This document shows positions 1 through 12,331 of a stretch of DNA of 64,000 nt, in pieces (the first letter of the stretch is position 1; every line of letters starts with the position of its first letter). The notes below the pieces were generated by a model. The model was given only the letters and a program-made list of their open reading frames with translations, was not told where the DNA came from and did not search any database. The position numbers and the translations under genes are program-made. This DNA comes from Coptis chinensis (lineage: Eukaryota; Streptophyta; Magnoliopsida; Ranunculales; Ranunculaceae): assembly GCA_015680905.1 (NCBI GenBank), contig CM027380.1:54205001-54269000 (forward strand). Direction: 5' to 3'.

Positions 1-336
1 TGTTGTATCACGGTAAGCAATAGTCTATTTATCCTATCTATACATGCTTTCTTTCTTTCTTCTTGCTAACATTTGTACTCTTTTTAGCATAAAACTCACT
101 AGGTATTGAACAATCAATTTGTCTATGATATAATGGGTCCTCATACCATTCAAACTGAGACTATGGTTGTGGCTGCTGCCACTACTGCACCCACCATGGG
201 AAGTGCTTCTGGAATCTGGATTGCATTTACAGCTTCTGGATTGATGATTGCAGCTTGCACTACAGGGCATTCAATGATTACATTAATGCCAATTAGAGTG
301 ACATCTGCAAGTGCCAATTCTACCTGGTATGAATAA
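1..336 (+). other. Possible exon fragments of an unidentified gene at the window edge
   Basis: A splice-donor-like GTAAGC lies at about 13, followed by a pyrimidine-rich stretch ending TTTTTAG near 89. Downstream, an open plus-strand frame runs from about 109 to a TAA at 334-336. It is rich in Ala, Thr, Ser and Met and matches no family I know. The antisense frame over the same bases is also open, so even the strand is uncertain. It may be the last exon of a gene lying outside the window, or a non-coding repeat remnant. Confidence 0.2.
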
Positions 337-420
337 TAAACGAGTGCCAAAATGGTTGAGAAAAAGTGAAGCAGAGGACAACTAACAAAGGCTTTTGAAG
401 CAAACATCTATTGATATCTT

Positions 421-2380
421 CAATTTTCAAGTACTTCATTAAATAAAATTTTGGTTTTCTTTCTAATCTATCATATTTTTTGTTTTAATTATCAATTTTA
501 TGTTGTAGTTTTATGTCTCTCTTGATATCTCATGGTAATGAATGTTGTAGTTTTATCTTCTCTATAGGTGTGTATTACTTCTTTTTGATTTTCATTGTTT
601 TTTTTCCTTTTGGTTTGATAAGTCACTAAGTTAGAAGAATTGATCAATATTAATGAAACTATGGAAATAAACGACTAAATTCTAAATTTATATCGATTAA
701 TTAAACTTATATTTGTTAAGCATTCACTCCAAACACAATAAACTTGGGCACTGTGTTCAACCCATTGCAACTCTGAGATATTGGGTTCAAACCAGTAGAC
801 TTCCAATAAATTAAGTTCGAGGCATTATGGTGTCTTCCCCAGCAAATAGAAGTCCTTGCTACCACAAAGATGCTTTAATGGGTATGTTCACCTCCATTAA
901 ACTACTACTGTTGATGCTCAGTGAAAAAGATCAAATTGATAGCAACAAACTGATAGAATACTTGGATTTTTAGGGCTGCTTTATTTGCAGAGCAACATGT
1001 AAGTACCTAATGCACAAATGCAAATCAACCTTTGAAGGAAGCTGACTTCACCAGTGAAAAGCTTCGGGTAATGCATTTATTGTTTCATATTGAGTGAAAG
1101 TTTTATCATGAATTCTGATGCCATAACTAACTGTCATTTCAACCATTGCTTTTTAGCAAATGTCTAAACATGACCTATTTGGAGTTTTTTTCCAACTTAA
1201 ATCTGTTCATTAAAACTACTGAAGAGAGGAAGCTGCTTTTTTGTTTCCCAACTTCTTTTTTCTACATACCAACATGCATGCTACGTTGTTTTTTTCTTTT
1301 TATTTTTATTCATTTATTTTATTTATTTATTCAGACTTTAAGAATCTAAGTTCATGAAAGTGGACCCCTGTGGTTGTGGAAATAACTGATGGATTGAAAT
1401 TGAATAACATTACAATTATATGATTATATAAAGTATTAATAAAACAAACTTGGTCCATGATAAAAATTACATTGGATTACTTTCGTGCGAGTATTTCATT
1501 TTTCGTGAGCATATGTGAATTGTTGGTGGGACGTTTTTTGGGACTGTTTAGGCATGTGAAATAATTACTTGGATTACGCTGTTGATGTTTATAGAACTTT
1601 TAATCCCAAAGTTTTTTTAGTTGTTCACAAATTCTTATGCTCGGAGTACTCTTGCTTTATGTTGTCTAATTGGCAAGGCATAAGAAATTGGGGTTTGAGA
1701 TAAATCAAGACCCGAGTCTGAAAATTGAAACACACAAACACCAGATTAGGTCATCATTAACACACTGAGTCTCATATCTAGAGTGCAAGACCAACATGCT
1801 AACATTGCTCTACATGGAACTAATCAAAGTTGCAGCATTAAGACTTTTAGTTATATTAATGACCCTTCTAGATATACCATAGTGAATAAAAGGCCCAACT
1901 GAAGTTCCTCTTAAAAGGATCCCCAGGCTAACCTTTGGGGAGTCGCACAACTTTTCTAAATGAAGTCACACATTCTGTCATTACTGGACGGAAACCATGT
2001 GATGAATTCTAAGAAGTTAGGTTTTTGATAGAGAAGTCTTTCTAGGCTTTCAACACCCATTCAAAGCGGCTTTTTTTTAAAACTTATTGAAGTGTATATG
2101 AACTACATGGAAACCACTTATGTGTTGTTTACACAAAATAGACATGACTTGATATTTTTTTTTAGTAGCCTTTTAATTAATCTGAGATTTGTACGTGATG
2201 AATGTTGATATTGTTTTTTGTAAGATTCAAGAAGCTATTCAGATTTTGTTTATATACAGGGATGGTATTGTCGCTAAACAGTGATTTCAATGAGTAGCAT
2301 GTTTATCAAATCTCGAAGAACTAACCTGAATTATAGGTTAACATCGTTTTTTTTCGTACATTTGAATTTTACTGTTTGCC
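421..2380. other. A+T-rich stretch without recognisable genes
   Basis: I see no coding frame with family features, no RNA gene and no clear element ends here. Homopolymer tracts and short open frames such as that at 1146-1349 are of random type. Confidence 0.5.
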
Positions 2381-2559
2381 ATAGTATATTTTGTTAGCCG
2401 TGTTGGGTTGGTTTTAACTTTTGACTTTGTGGCTCATGGAGTTGGGGTTTTTTTATTAGGAGTTTGGTACGGTTTAAGTTTTTTGGAAAAATTTGAGTCA
2501 AAAGAGGTATGTCTTCATTCGAATTTGTTAATGATGTAAACCTTTTGATAGCTATGGAA

Positions 2560-3385
2560 CTCGAAAGTATATATTTAATTTGTCTTTTCGGTAATGGCTT
2601 TGTACAAAGTATTTGGATGATTTGGCATTAATCGAGACATTCAAGTTCTTTGATGTACTAAGTTCTAATGTTGTAGTGATCTCATTTTTTTAAACCAGTT
2701 ATTTAACTGCTCTGGCATTCGTCGAGACAGTTAAGTAGCTGGGTTAATCAATGAGAAATATATCATTTTAAATTTTCAGGTTATGATAGGTTTTATATTT
2801 ATGAAATTTTGAAAATACAAATGAGGCTCTGTTGAAATTTTTCAGAAAAGTCACGTACTTTAGGTATATAATTGTTCGAGGATTGGGGGGTTGGGCTCGA
2901 AAGTATATATTTAATATGTGTTTTCGGTAATGGCTTTGGACGAGGTGCTTGGATGATCTGGCATTAGTCGAGACATTCAAGTTCTTTGTTGTACTAAGTT
3001 CTAATGTTGCAGTGATCTCATTTTTTAAACCAGTTATTTAACTGTTCTGGCATTCGTCGAGACAGTTAAGTAGCTGGGTTAATCAATGAGAAGTATATTT
3101 GTACGAGGTGCTTGGATGATCTGGCATTAGTCGAGACATTCAAGTTCTTTGCTGTACTAAGTCTTAATGTTGCAGTGATCTCATTTTTTAAACCAGTTAT
3201 TTAACTGCTTTGGCATTCGTCAAGACGGTTAAGTAGTTAGGTTAATCAATGAGAAGTATATTGTTTTAAATTTTTAGGTTATGACAGGTTTTATATTTAT
3301 GAAATGTCCAAAATACAGAGGAGACTCTGTCAAAAAATTTCAAAAAAGTCACAAACTTTAGGTATATAATTGTATATTCGTAGTT
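2560..3385 (+). repeat. Three-copy direct repeat with an LTR-like tail
   Basis: Three diverged copies of a unit of about 165-180 bp lie at roughly 2585-2760, 2925-3095 and 3103-3265. Each runs from 'ggatgatytggcattartcgagac' type sequence to 'gttaatcaatgagaa'. Copies 1 and 3 are followed by a tail containing GGTTATGA(C/T)AGGTTTTA and then GA(G/C)ACTCTGT. That tail resembles the end of the gypsy LTR at 15325-15400, so the block is probably debris of a related LTR (inference). Confidence 0.55.
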
Positions 3386-4095
3386 TCTAATAGTTGCATG
3401 GTGTGAATCCCTTAGCATTTTGGTTTTACGGAGAATCGATAGCATATTATGTATAACATTTTGGTAATGTAGGAAGATTCAATTCACTTCAAAGGGAAGA
3501 TTGAGAAGTGTGGAGCAAGGTTGCATATTGATTTTTAGGGCAATGAATTCAATAACCATAGCTGAAGAGTGACATATATAGGGCTGCCTTTAGATATTTC
3601 TTTTTATACTATGTTGGGGTTTAATACATTTGGTTTTTCTTTAAGAACTACAGTAACTACTATCACAATACAACTCATTGCACAAAACTATGTGCACCTT
3701 TCAGTTGAAGCGTTGCAATGCAACGTTCGACAAGTGCCCATCTTCGTTAGGGCTCCATTCTTATGGGTCTATAACTTTCCAACAACTCATTTTTATACCA
3801 AAAAAATTGGTTGTCTGCAAAGTTCAAACATAAAGCCTATGTTTGTTCAAACTCTCTTAGGAAAATTCAAATTCTCAAAAGTTCAAGAGGTATATATTAT
3901 GCCTTTTTTTCATGTTGCGTAACCAAATCTCAACTCTTCTTCATCAAGTATTCATGCTTTTCATGTCTCCTATAATGTTATGCCTTTTTTTGCCTTCTTC
4001 TTTATGACTATTTTTTTTTTCTCCACAAGTACTCAATCCACTACATATAATGTTTTTTTAAAAATTTGATCTTTGCACTGTTGGGTTCCGAAGTT

Positions 4096-4142
<47 letters not shown>

Positions 4143-4465
4143 CTTGAGATGGTTGAACTGTATGCATTCCTGCTTTCGTTATGCATTACGGATTATTATA
4201 ATGAGAAATGATATATTTATCTTGCGTTTAAGTGACAGTAATAATTTGTTTTAATATAGCCAGTTAAGCTATAATAGATTTTGTAATGGCATGAGGACAT
4301 ATATTATGGAATTATTTAAAAATAATTAATATCAACGTTATCTTGCTTAAGTTTAATCTACGTACATTCTTGTGTAAGTTCTAAGTTAATAACCAATGTT
4401 ATTTGTTCGTATAGATTACTTTACTTCCGAATCTCGGGACGAGATTTTTTTGAGATGTGTATAGC
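3386..4465. other. Intergenic stretch; one unexplained open frame
   Basis: An open plus-strand frame of 117 codons (3569-3922) matches nothing I know and has no clear splice or family signals. The rest is A+T-rich sequence ending in a TA microsatellite. Confidence 0.35.
4098..4140. repeat. (TA)n microsatellite
   Basis: About 43 bp of uninterrupted TA dinucleotides. Confidence 0.95.
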
Positions 4466-5966
4466 TGTAACGCCCGTATTTAAAATATGTAATTATTTAT
4501 TAATTAATTAATTTAATTATTTATTTAAAATTCGCTGGATTGGATTTGGGATATGTGGGCCTGGTTTCTGGGCCCGAGTCTGTGTTGGGCTTGGGTTTCA
4601 AACCCAAGTATATAATCACATTGTTCTAGAGAATAGGGTTTTAAGAGAATAAAAAAATAATAAAAATGGAGGCGGAGATAAAAGCTCGTGGGCTAGAGCG
4701 CTGGAGCGCGACAATTCGGACGATGACAATTCGTCGAGCTGTTAGTAAAGGTGAGTAGCTATTTTTGCTATTTCACCGAATTTATAGTTTTTCGCGGTAC
4801 CGCGATAATTTTTAAAAAGTTTCTGCTCATATTTTCGGTTCATTATTTTGTTATTAGCATTCGTGCTGTCGTTGTTAAAATTGGTTAAACTGTATTTTGA
4901 AACTCTGTTGAGACTCGGAGATTGACATTGAACTGTCGAAGCTTCGAGAAGCTGTTAATGGCGGCACAAGCCCCACAGCAAGATGTCGGCTTGTGTTTCG
5001 TTTAAACTCTATTTGGTTGTGGTTTTGGAAACTCTGAACTTAAGCTGTTCAAGCTCTGAAGGGGCGTCAATGGTGTCGCCCAGCCAAAGGAACGGAATCG
5101 TCCTGTTCATATTTGTTTAAACTATGTTTTTTTAATTGTGATGTTAAACTGTTGTATTTTGTTATGGGATTGATTGATGATTTGGAGAGTTGGGTGGGCT
5201 GTTGGAGTTTGGAGAAAGCTTGAACCGTTGTTAATGGCGGCCAGAGAATCGCCCAGCGGATTTGATTAAATGAACTGTGGTGGTGTTGGGTTGGACGATG
5301 TTGGGTGGCTAGTGTAGTGTGTAAGGGATGCAAATGGGGGTGGTGGAAGTTTGAAACAAGCGTTAATGGCGGCATGAAGATTCCAGATCCAGTTTTGGTT
5401 GAGGATTTTAAATTTAAGAATTGAGTTTTTGGTTTTTAGTAAAGTTATAGGGTTTGTGTTTAGGAGTGATTTCGGTTGGTTGAAATGGGAGATGGTGGTG
5501 GCCGGAAATTTGGGCTGCTGGTGGTGGTAGCTAGTGAGGAAGAAGACCTGTTGGTCGGCTTGGGCTTGGGCCTTGGGCCCGGTTTTGGAATAAATTGGTT
5601 GGGCCAAAAGCCTTATTTTGTTTGGGCCTTTTCTAATTGGTTTTCTTTGGGCCAAACCAAGTTAAGTTTTGGGCCAGTTCTCTTTGTTTTGTTTTGGGCC
5701 GAAATCTAGTAGTGTGTTGGCCAGTTCCAGATTAAGTTGTGGACCAGTTTTGGTTTAGTTTGGGCCCAGTTTAGGTTAAGTTGTTTGGGCTAAAACTAAT
5801 TGATTTTCTTTGGACCAGTTTCAAGTTAGTTTTGGGGCCGGTCCATATAACTTAAAATGGATCTAATTGGGTCTTTAAATGTTCAGAATTTCGGGTTCTA
5901 AGGTTTGGGCTCGGCTAGTTGGGTCCGAACCGTTTCCTTAGTCATGAGCCCATGAGCCATGCACCT

Positions 5967-6164
5967 TTGACCTTAGCCATGAACCATGGCTATGACCCCG
6001 AACCTATCGAACATGGAAACGACAGTTTGACTTTGACAATGACAGTTTGACTTTGACCATGATGTGTTGACTTCGACCATGATGTGTTGACTTCGACCAT
6101 GATGTGTTGACTTCGACCTTGATGTGTTGACTTTGACTTTGACCGTTGACCGTGGAATGTTGAC
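5967..6164 (+). promoter_or_regulatory. Dense W-box (TTGAC) cluster inside the LTR
   Basis: Thirteen TTGAC cores lie within about 200 bp on the plus strand, twelve of them TTGACC or TTGACT, the core bound by WRKY transcription factors. Part of the cluster comes from an approximately 20-bp tandem repeat (TGATGTGTTGACTTCGACC) repeated between about 6059 and 6120. A TATA-like TATATTTAAG follows at about 6181. Binding and promoter activity are inferred. Confidence 0.6.
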
Positions 6165-6898
6165 TTTTTCCCGTTTTTCATATATTTAAGAATATGGACA
6201 AATGTAGTAATAAAATATTGTCGAAAAGGGTATAATTTGGTTGTCAGTATCTAGGAAAGATTTGACGTTGATATTGTGTATATTTTGACACGTGATGAGA
6301 TAGAAACTTTAGGAGATATTATTATTCCTAAAACACTATAAAATGTTATGCGGTATGTTTTGAGCTATTGTGACATTATGGGGTATGTTGGAATTGTTGT
6401 TCTGTTAAAGGATATCATATGATAAAATATCGATTAAATGCAATATCTTTGAGAACTTTATATAAACGCTTCATTATTATATATGTGAGATGCTACTATG
6501 AGGTAATATAGTATTGGTGAATATTTTCCCACGGGATTGTGGCTTAGTGCAATAATATATTGGCACGTGAAAGAATGAAAATGGTTATGAGATATGATTG
6601 AGATATTTCTAAATATGTTGATGTACATGTTCGGCGTTGGGAAGTGATTGTAGTAGCCAGGGAAACTAGGTAAGACATAGATATGACGTGATTTTAGGGA
6701 CACGCAACAAAAGCCTTAATTAATATAATTATGGTAATATGTTGGTTAATGATGTATCTTTAGATAGATGATTATATATGGTTTTGCAGAAGGGTGGGTC
6801 AAATTAATTACTTGGGCAGAGACGACCCACTCTGTAATTGAGCATGGAATGCGGTACGTATATAATACGTTTGGTTGGTTATTTGTTTTGTTGAACCT

Positions 6899-7068
6899 AA
6901 GGCGCCTCGATGGAGGAACTACCTGCCTTATTTATTATGTGTATACTTTTATGTGTGGTTAAGTTAAGGCACCTCAATGGAGGAACTACCTGCCTTAATT
7001 ATTGTACTTAAGGATGTTGGATTAGTCGTTGAAAGTTAAGGCGCCTCGATGGAGGAACTAACTGCCGT
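6899..7068. repeat. Three spaced 31-bp units with short inverted ends
   Basis: Units at 6899-6929, 6966-6996 and 7038-7068 share AAGGCGCCTCGATGGAGGAA followed by CTACCTGCCTT or a close variant. In the first two, AAGGC at the start pairs with GCCTT at the end, so each can form a small stem-loop. Spacing is 67 and 72 bp. Confidence 0.8.
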
Positions 7069-7567
7069 ATGGATTGTGTATATATATGTATAATTATATG
7101 TTGTATTTTAGGGCTACTCACACCAGCATTTTTATAATGCTGACCCGATTTGCATGTTTGCTTATCGAGTGTGTTCATTAAATGAACATAGTTGATAAGT
7201 CTTGACAGGTTTAGTGTTGAAGAAGGTTGGTTGCTGCTTGTGGTTGGCGTTAGCGTCACTTTTCAAGATAGGTTTTGTTTTCCCTTGAGGTGATATAGAT
7301 TTTCAGTATAAACAATGTTTTTGTATTTTCATTTGTAATTTTAATTAAAGAGTTATTGAAAGGAGAGTTGTAACCTAATCTTATTTGTGAAGTTTTGTAA
7401 TGAAGAGGACTTTGGTTTAAGATTAAAAATTTTATTGGTTTTTAATTATCAGCATATTTAAACTGTTTATGGTTTTTTGGAAGTGGAGAGTGCGTCACAC
7501 CTCGGAAATCGAAGAGTCGGGAACAAATATTGTTTTCCCGAATTCTGTCGAAATTCGGGGTGTGACA

Positions 7568-7752
7568 GCTGTGCTCACATTTCTCACTCTACATCTGATC
7601 TCGAGGTTCTTCAAGAAGGAAGCTTAACTTCAAGCTACGATTTTAAGTTTGTGTCATGTGAATGCTCATTGGAGGAGTTGAAACACTTAAAAACCGAGAA
7701 AGACAATATGGAAATGAAGTTATCAAAGATGTACTCAAAATTTAGAGCTTAG
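7568..7752 (+). pseudogene. Exon-like coding fragment next to the solo LTR, unknown gene
   Basis: Immediately after the LTR, an open frame encodes about 60 residues and ends at a TAG at 7750-7752. The last 30 residues are Lys/Glu/Leu-rich (LEELKHLKTEKDNMEMKL) and look like a coiled coil. Upstream of the LTR, a polypyrimidine tract and AG at about 4455 are followed by bases that would continue this frame through the insertion point, so the LTR may have landed in a terminal exon. I do not recognise the protein. Confidence 0.3.
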
Positions 7753-8757
7753 TGAGTGTCAGTTACACGTGGAATAAACAAACAAACACGTAAGTTCATT
7801 TTTTATGTCGATATATAAGAGGTAATTATAGTTTAATTGGACTCAAGCAGACAAAAACAAATGAACAAAAGAAAATGCCCAAATCAAAATTAATAACTCG
7901 ATCTAATAGGATTTGGGCTTTTAATTCAAAATCCAATATATATAATTATTTATTCAAGAAGATTTAGTGTTATGAATAGTGACAATTTATTGTTCAAGGA
8001 AAGACCAGTTATGACGGTACGTCAACTAACCCTATAAAATCCAAGTGCATGTCTTCTACTTGGAATTGTGCAATATGTGGTGAGGTAGTTCATAGTTGTA
8101 AGGAGCTAGGTTTCTCTATCCTTTGATTGCAACATTACTGAAAACATTGTTACCTCATTATGAGTGATGGATCTAGGGGGACTCCATTATATAGTAGTAA
8201 CAGCTAATTCAAATATTATAAGTCTATAATGAATGCTTGAATCTATAAGGATTTGTGCCCCCAAACTTAGATGCCTAGATCCGTCTTTGGTCATTAGCTT
8301 ATTTTTTTACTCTTTTTCTTTTTCAGATATAGGTACGAGAATATCATGATACAATGAAACTACAGTGTTATGTGTATTTGTACAAACAAATGCTGAAAAG
8401 ATGTAAAACTCACTCAGTAAACTTCTTAAATACTTCAATTAGTTTAATAATCTACAACGTAGCCAAATTTTCTTATTTATTTTCCATATGGATGAAAATG
8501 GATTTTATTAGATGGATATGTATTTTTTTTGTCGAATACTTTGGATATGTATGCTAATGACTCCATTGCAAATATGAGGACTTTCTTATCCAAAATATGC
8601 AATATCTGCATTGAATGATTTACCGATATCATTAATTGATGCAACATTTTATTATCTATATTATTATTATTTTCTATTGCTTATTTTTTTTATTTGATTT
8701 CAAGGTTGTATTCCAGATTTAAATGTAATTGTTGTATTCCAGATTTAAACTTCAGGG
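7753..8757. other. A+T-rich stretch without recognisable genes
   Basis: No coding or element signature was found. A 21-bp direct repeat (TTGTATTCCAGATTTAAA plus a few bases) occurs twice just before 8750, close to where recognisable retrotransposon sequence begins. Confidence 0.45.
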
Positions 8758-9225
8758 GTGGAACAGAGACCACAGGGCAAGGTGTATTATCTAGTGCCAG
8801 AGGAAGAAGTTGTGGATCCTGCATCAGTCCAAGAGGAAGCCACGGTATATAATGCTATGGGGGCAGATATCAGTGCTACCGATCAAGTGGTGGAAGGTAT
8901 GATATGTTTGTTTACTCATAAGGTGCATGTCTTGTTTGATACGGGTGCTACTCATTCCTTCATTTCTAACACTATGGTGGAAATTCTTGGGTTGGAAGTA
9001 GTTAATACCGGGAGGAACCTTATTTTATCTACTCCTCTAGGAAAGAAAACTATGTTCTTTGAAGTTTGTCACCATTGTGTGATAAAGATAGGTGATAGGG
9101 AGATGATAGTCGATCTAACGGTGATGGACCTAAAAGATTTCGATATCATCGTAGGGATGGATTTGTTAGGGAAGTATCATGCCCATGTAGATTGTTTTGC
9201 CAAAACAGTGACGCTTTTAGAGTAG
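8758..9225 (+). pseudogene. Gypsy fossil: protease region
   Basis: The frame contains the retroviral-type aspartic protease motif FDTGATHSFIS, followed by the IVGMDLLGKY segment typical of plant gypsy proteases. It is part of the element at 8758-15474. Confidence 0.85.
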
Positions 9226-9476
9226 GGACACCGAGGTTGTGTGTTTGAGGGGATTAGAAATACGGTATCTCGAAAGTGGTGAAGGCCAAGTCTGACTTCA
9301 AGTATGATAGATCTCGATTGTTAGCTGGTCTTAGTCTCAAGGGCGAAGTTGAATCTTCCGAGCTTGTTCCTATAGTTAGTGAGTTTGCTTGCGGTGTTCC
9401 CGGATGCATTGCCGGATTGCCTCCGGCGTGAGATAGATTTTGTAATAGATCTAATCGCCGAAACGCCTATATTTCG

Positions 9477-12284
9477 ATGATTCCTTATCGAATGGCTCCT
9501 CTTGAAATGAGAGAGCTCAAATCCCAATTAGATGAATTGAAAAGATTGGGGTTTATAAGGGAAAGCCAGTCACCTTGGGGAGCACCGGTGTTATTTGTGA
9601 AGAAGAAAGATGGGTCTTTTCGGCTATGTGTGGATTATCGGAAGCTGAATAATGTGACTATCAAGAACAAATATCCGTTGCCTAGGATCAATGACCTATT
9701 TGATCAGTTAAGGGGTGCCAAGTATTTCTCGAAGATAGATCTCAGAACAGGTTACCATCATATGAGAATTCGAGAAGAAGATATACAGAAGACAGTTTTC
9801 CAAACACGGCTAGGGCATTTTGAGTTTTTGGTGTTACCATTTGGATTGACCAATGCTCCAGTTGCATTTATGGATCTCATGCACCGAGTGATGTGGAAAT
9901 ACTTAGATCAATTTGTTATCGTATTCATAGATGACATCTTGATTTATTCCAAGACTAGGGCTGAACTTAAGGAACACTTGAGGATTGTTCTCCAAACCTT
10001 AGTTGATCATCAGCTTTATGCCAAGTTTAGCAAGTGTGAGTTCTGGTTGAATGAGATGAAGTTTTTAGGGCATGTTGTATCGGAGAATGGAATAACAGTT
10101 GATCGTTCAAAGATAGAGGCAGTGAATAATTGGCCGAGACCGACGTCAGCGACGGAAATCAGAAGCTTCTTGGGATTGGCAGGTTATTATCGTCATTTTG
10201 TAGAAGGATTCTCTAGCATAGCGTCGTCCTTAACTAGATTGACACAGAAGGATGTGAAGTTTGAATGGACTGAGGCATGCGAAAAAGCTTTCCAAGAGCT
10301 AAAGACGCGATTGGTAACAGCGCCAGTTTTGACTATTCCAGATCCGGAGAAGAGTTATGTGATTTATACTGATGCCTCTAACACCGGGTTAGGATGTGTC
10401 CTAATGCAAGAAGGCCAAGTGATAGCGTATGCGTCTAGACAATTGAATGCCCATGAGAAGACTTATCCTACTCATGACTTGGAGTTAGCGGCGATTATTC
10501 ATGCTTTAAATATATGGAGGCATTACGTGTATGGTGAGAAGTTTGAAATATTCTCTGATCACAAGAGTCTCAAGTACTTGTTCTCGCAGAAAGATTTGAA
10601 TATGAGGCAGAGGAGATGGGTTGAGTACATGGAAGACTATACATTCTCATTGCAATACCATCCGGGTAAAGCAAATGTAGTTACCGATGCATTGAGTAGG
10701 AAGCGAGAACATGTTTGTGCTCAGATGATGATGAAGGAGTGGCAATTGCTGGAGTCTGCTGCTTCTTATGGTTTTGAAATCACGGGAAATGGAAGTGGAG
10801 ATCCTCAGAAGTGCTGTTATTTAGCACAGATGACAGTGACGGCAGAAAACACCTTAGTCCAGGAGATTGTGAATGCCCAGAATACATCGAGGGATGGACC
10901 TAGGTACCGAGGATATGTGAATAATGCTGAGGATGTTGATTGGGAAAAATCCGGAGACGGAAGCATCAGATTCAGAGGAAGAATTTGGGTACCTTTTGAT
11001 CACTCTTTGCGGAATAGTATCTTGAAGGAGGCACATAGATCGAAGTATACCATTCATCCTGGTGGTACCAAAATGTACAGAGATCTACGTCATCAGTTTT
11101 GGTGGCCGGGCATGAAGCGACACATTGCGGAATATGTTAAGAAGTGTGCCACATGCCAACAGGTGAAAGCTGAACACCATAGACCACCTGGTCTTCTTAA
11201 ACCTCTGGAGATTCCGGAATGGAAGTGGGAGAATATAACCATGGATTTTGTATCCGGGTTACCGAGGACCAGTGAGGGAATGGATTCTATATGGGTCATT
11301 GTTGATAGACTGACCAAGTCTGCCCATTTCATACCTGTTAAGACTACTTACTCTGCTGAAAAGCTAAGTAGGATCTACGTGTCAGATGTACTGAGGTTGC
11401 ATGGGGCACCACTCTCGATAATTTCAGATAGAGGTACTCAATTTACCGGTTCGTTTTGGAGAAGTCTTCAAAGGGAATTGGGGACCAAACTGAAATTCAG
11501 CACCGCATTTCATCCGCAAACCGATGGGCAATCGGAAAGAGTCATCCAAATCATAGAGGATATGCTTCGGGCTTGCGTGCTTGATTTTGGGGGTAGTTGG
11601 AAGACTCATTTGGCATTGGCCGAGTTTGCTTACAACAACAGTTACCAATCTAGTATTGGTATGGCACCGTTTGAAGCATTGTATGGCAGACCTTGCAGAA
11701 CACCTCTCTGTTGGACTGAAACCGGAGATAGTATTATGTTGGGGCCAGAGATGGTTAGTGACACCACCGAGAAGATTAGAGTGATACGGAATCGGTTGCT
11801 CACAGCCCAGAGTCGTCAGAAAAGCTATGCGGATAGGCGTAGACGTCCCTTGGAATTTTATGAAGGTGACAGGGTATTCTTGAAAGTATCTCCGAAGAAG
11901 GGCATTCAGCGGTTCGGGATGAAAGGGAAACTTGCACCTAGATATGTGGGACCATTCCTGATTATTCAGAAGATCTCTGAGCTAGCTTATAAGCTCGAGC
12001 TACCAGAAAGGCTATCACGTGTCCATAACGTGTTCCATATCTCAATGCTGCGCAAGTATGAGCCGGATCCACTACATGTTGTCAATTTGGAATCGTTGGA
12101 GTTGGAAGAAGACATTACCTATCCGGAAGGGCCAGTTCATATTCTAGATGCGAGAGAAAAGAGATTGCGGTCAAAGGTCATTCCGTTGGTAAAGGTCTTG
12201 TGGAGAAATCACAATGTAGAGGAAGCAACATGGGAGAAAGAAGCCGATATGAGGCAACAATATCCAGAATTGTTCGAGGAATAA
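9477..12284 (+). pseudogene. Gypsy fossil: reverse transcriptase, RNase H, integrase and chromodomain region
   Basis: A 935-codon frame. In order it shows the reverse transcriptase with the FIDDILIYS active-site segment (about residues 145-155), RNase H with YTDAS (about residue 297), the integrase zinc-binding and catalytic region including [12 protein letters not shown] (about residue 610) and [11 protein letters not shown], and a C-terminal chromodomain-like segment ([12 protein letters not shown]). All are family hallmarks of chromoviruses. It is part of a broken element. Confidence 0.93.
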
Positions 12285-12331
12285 GGTATGATTTAATTTC
12301 GAGGACGAATTTTCTTTTAAGGAGGGTAGGA

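Larger units (their letters stand above)
4466..7567 (+). mobile_element. Solo-LTR-like unit, Ty3/gypsy type, about 3.1 kb (fossil)
   Basis: The unit opens with TGTAACGCCC and closes with GGGTGTGACA, imperfect inverted ends of the TG...CA class used by plant gypsy LTRs. At 3102 bp it is nearly the same length as the gypsy LTR at 12332-15474, but the sequence differs, so it is a separate subfamily. No internal coding region, primer-binding site or second LTR copy adjoins it, which suggests a solo LTR. A 5-bp direct repeat AGCTG overlaps the two edges (4463-4467 and 7567-7571). It carries a GGTGAGT donor-like site near 4750, a TTGAC-rich block and a triple inverted-repeat block (separate entries). 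Orientation is taken from the TG start and the similarity to the downstream LTR. Age is probably old but not measurable without its partner LTR. Confidence 0.65.

Noticed and set aside
3569-3922. 117-codon plus-strand ORF
   Set aside because: No recognisable domain, no splice context and A+T-rich surroundings. Not called as a gene.
4066-4254. ORF with an Ile-Tyr repeat
   Set aside because: It is the translation of a TA microsatellite.
5067-5655. Two overlapping minus-strand open frames of 102 and 129 codons inside the solo LTR
   Set aside because: They are Pro/Thr/His/Asn-rich frames antisense to a repetitive LTR, without family motifs or start context. Chance frames.
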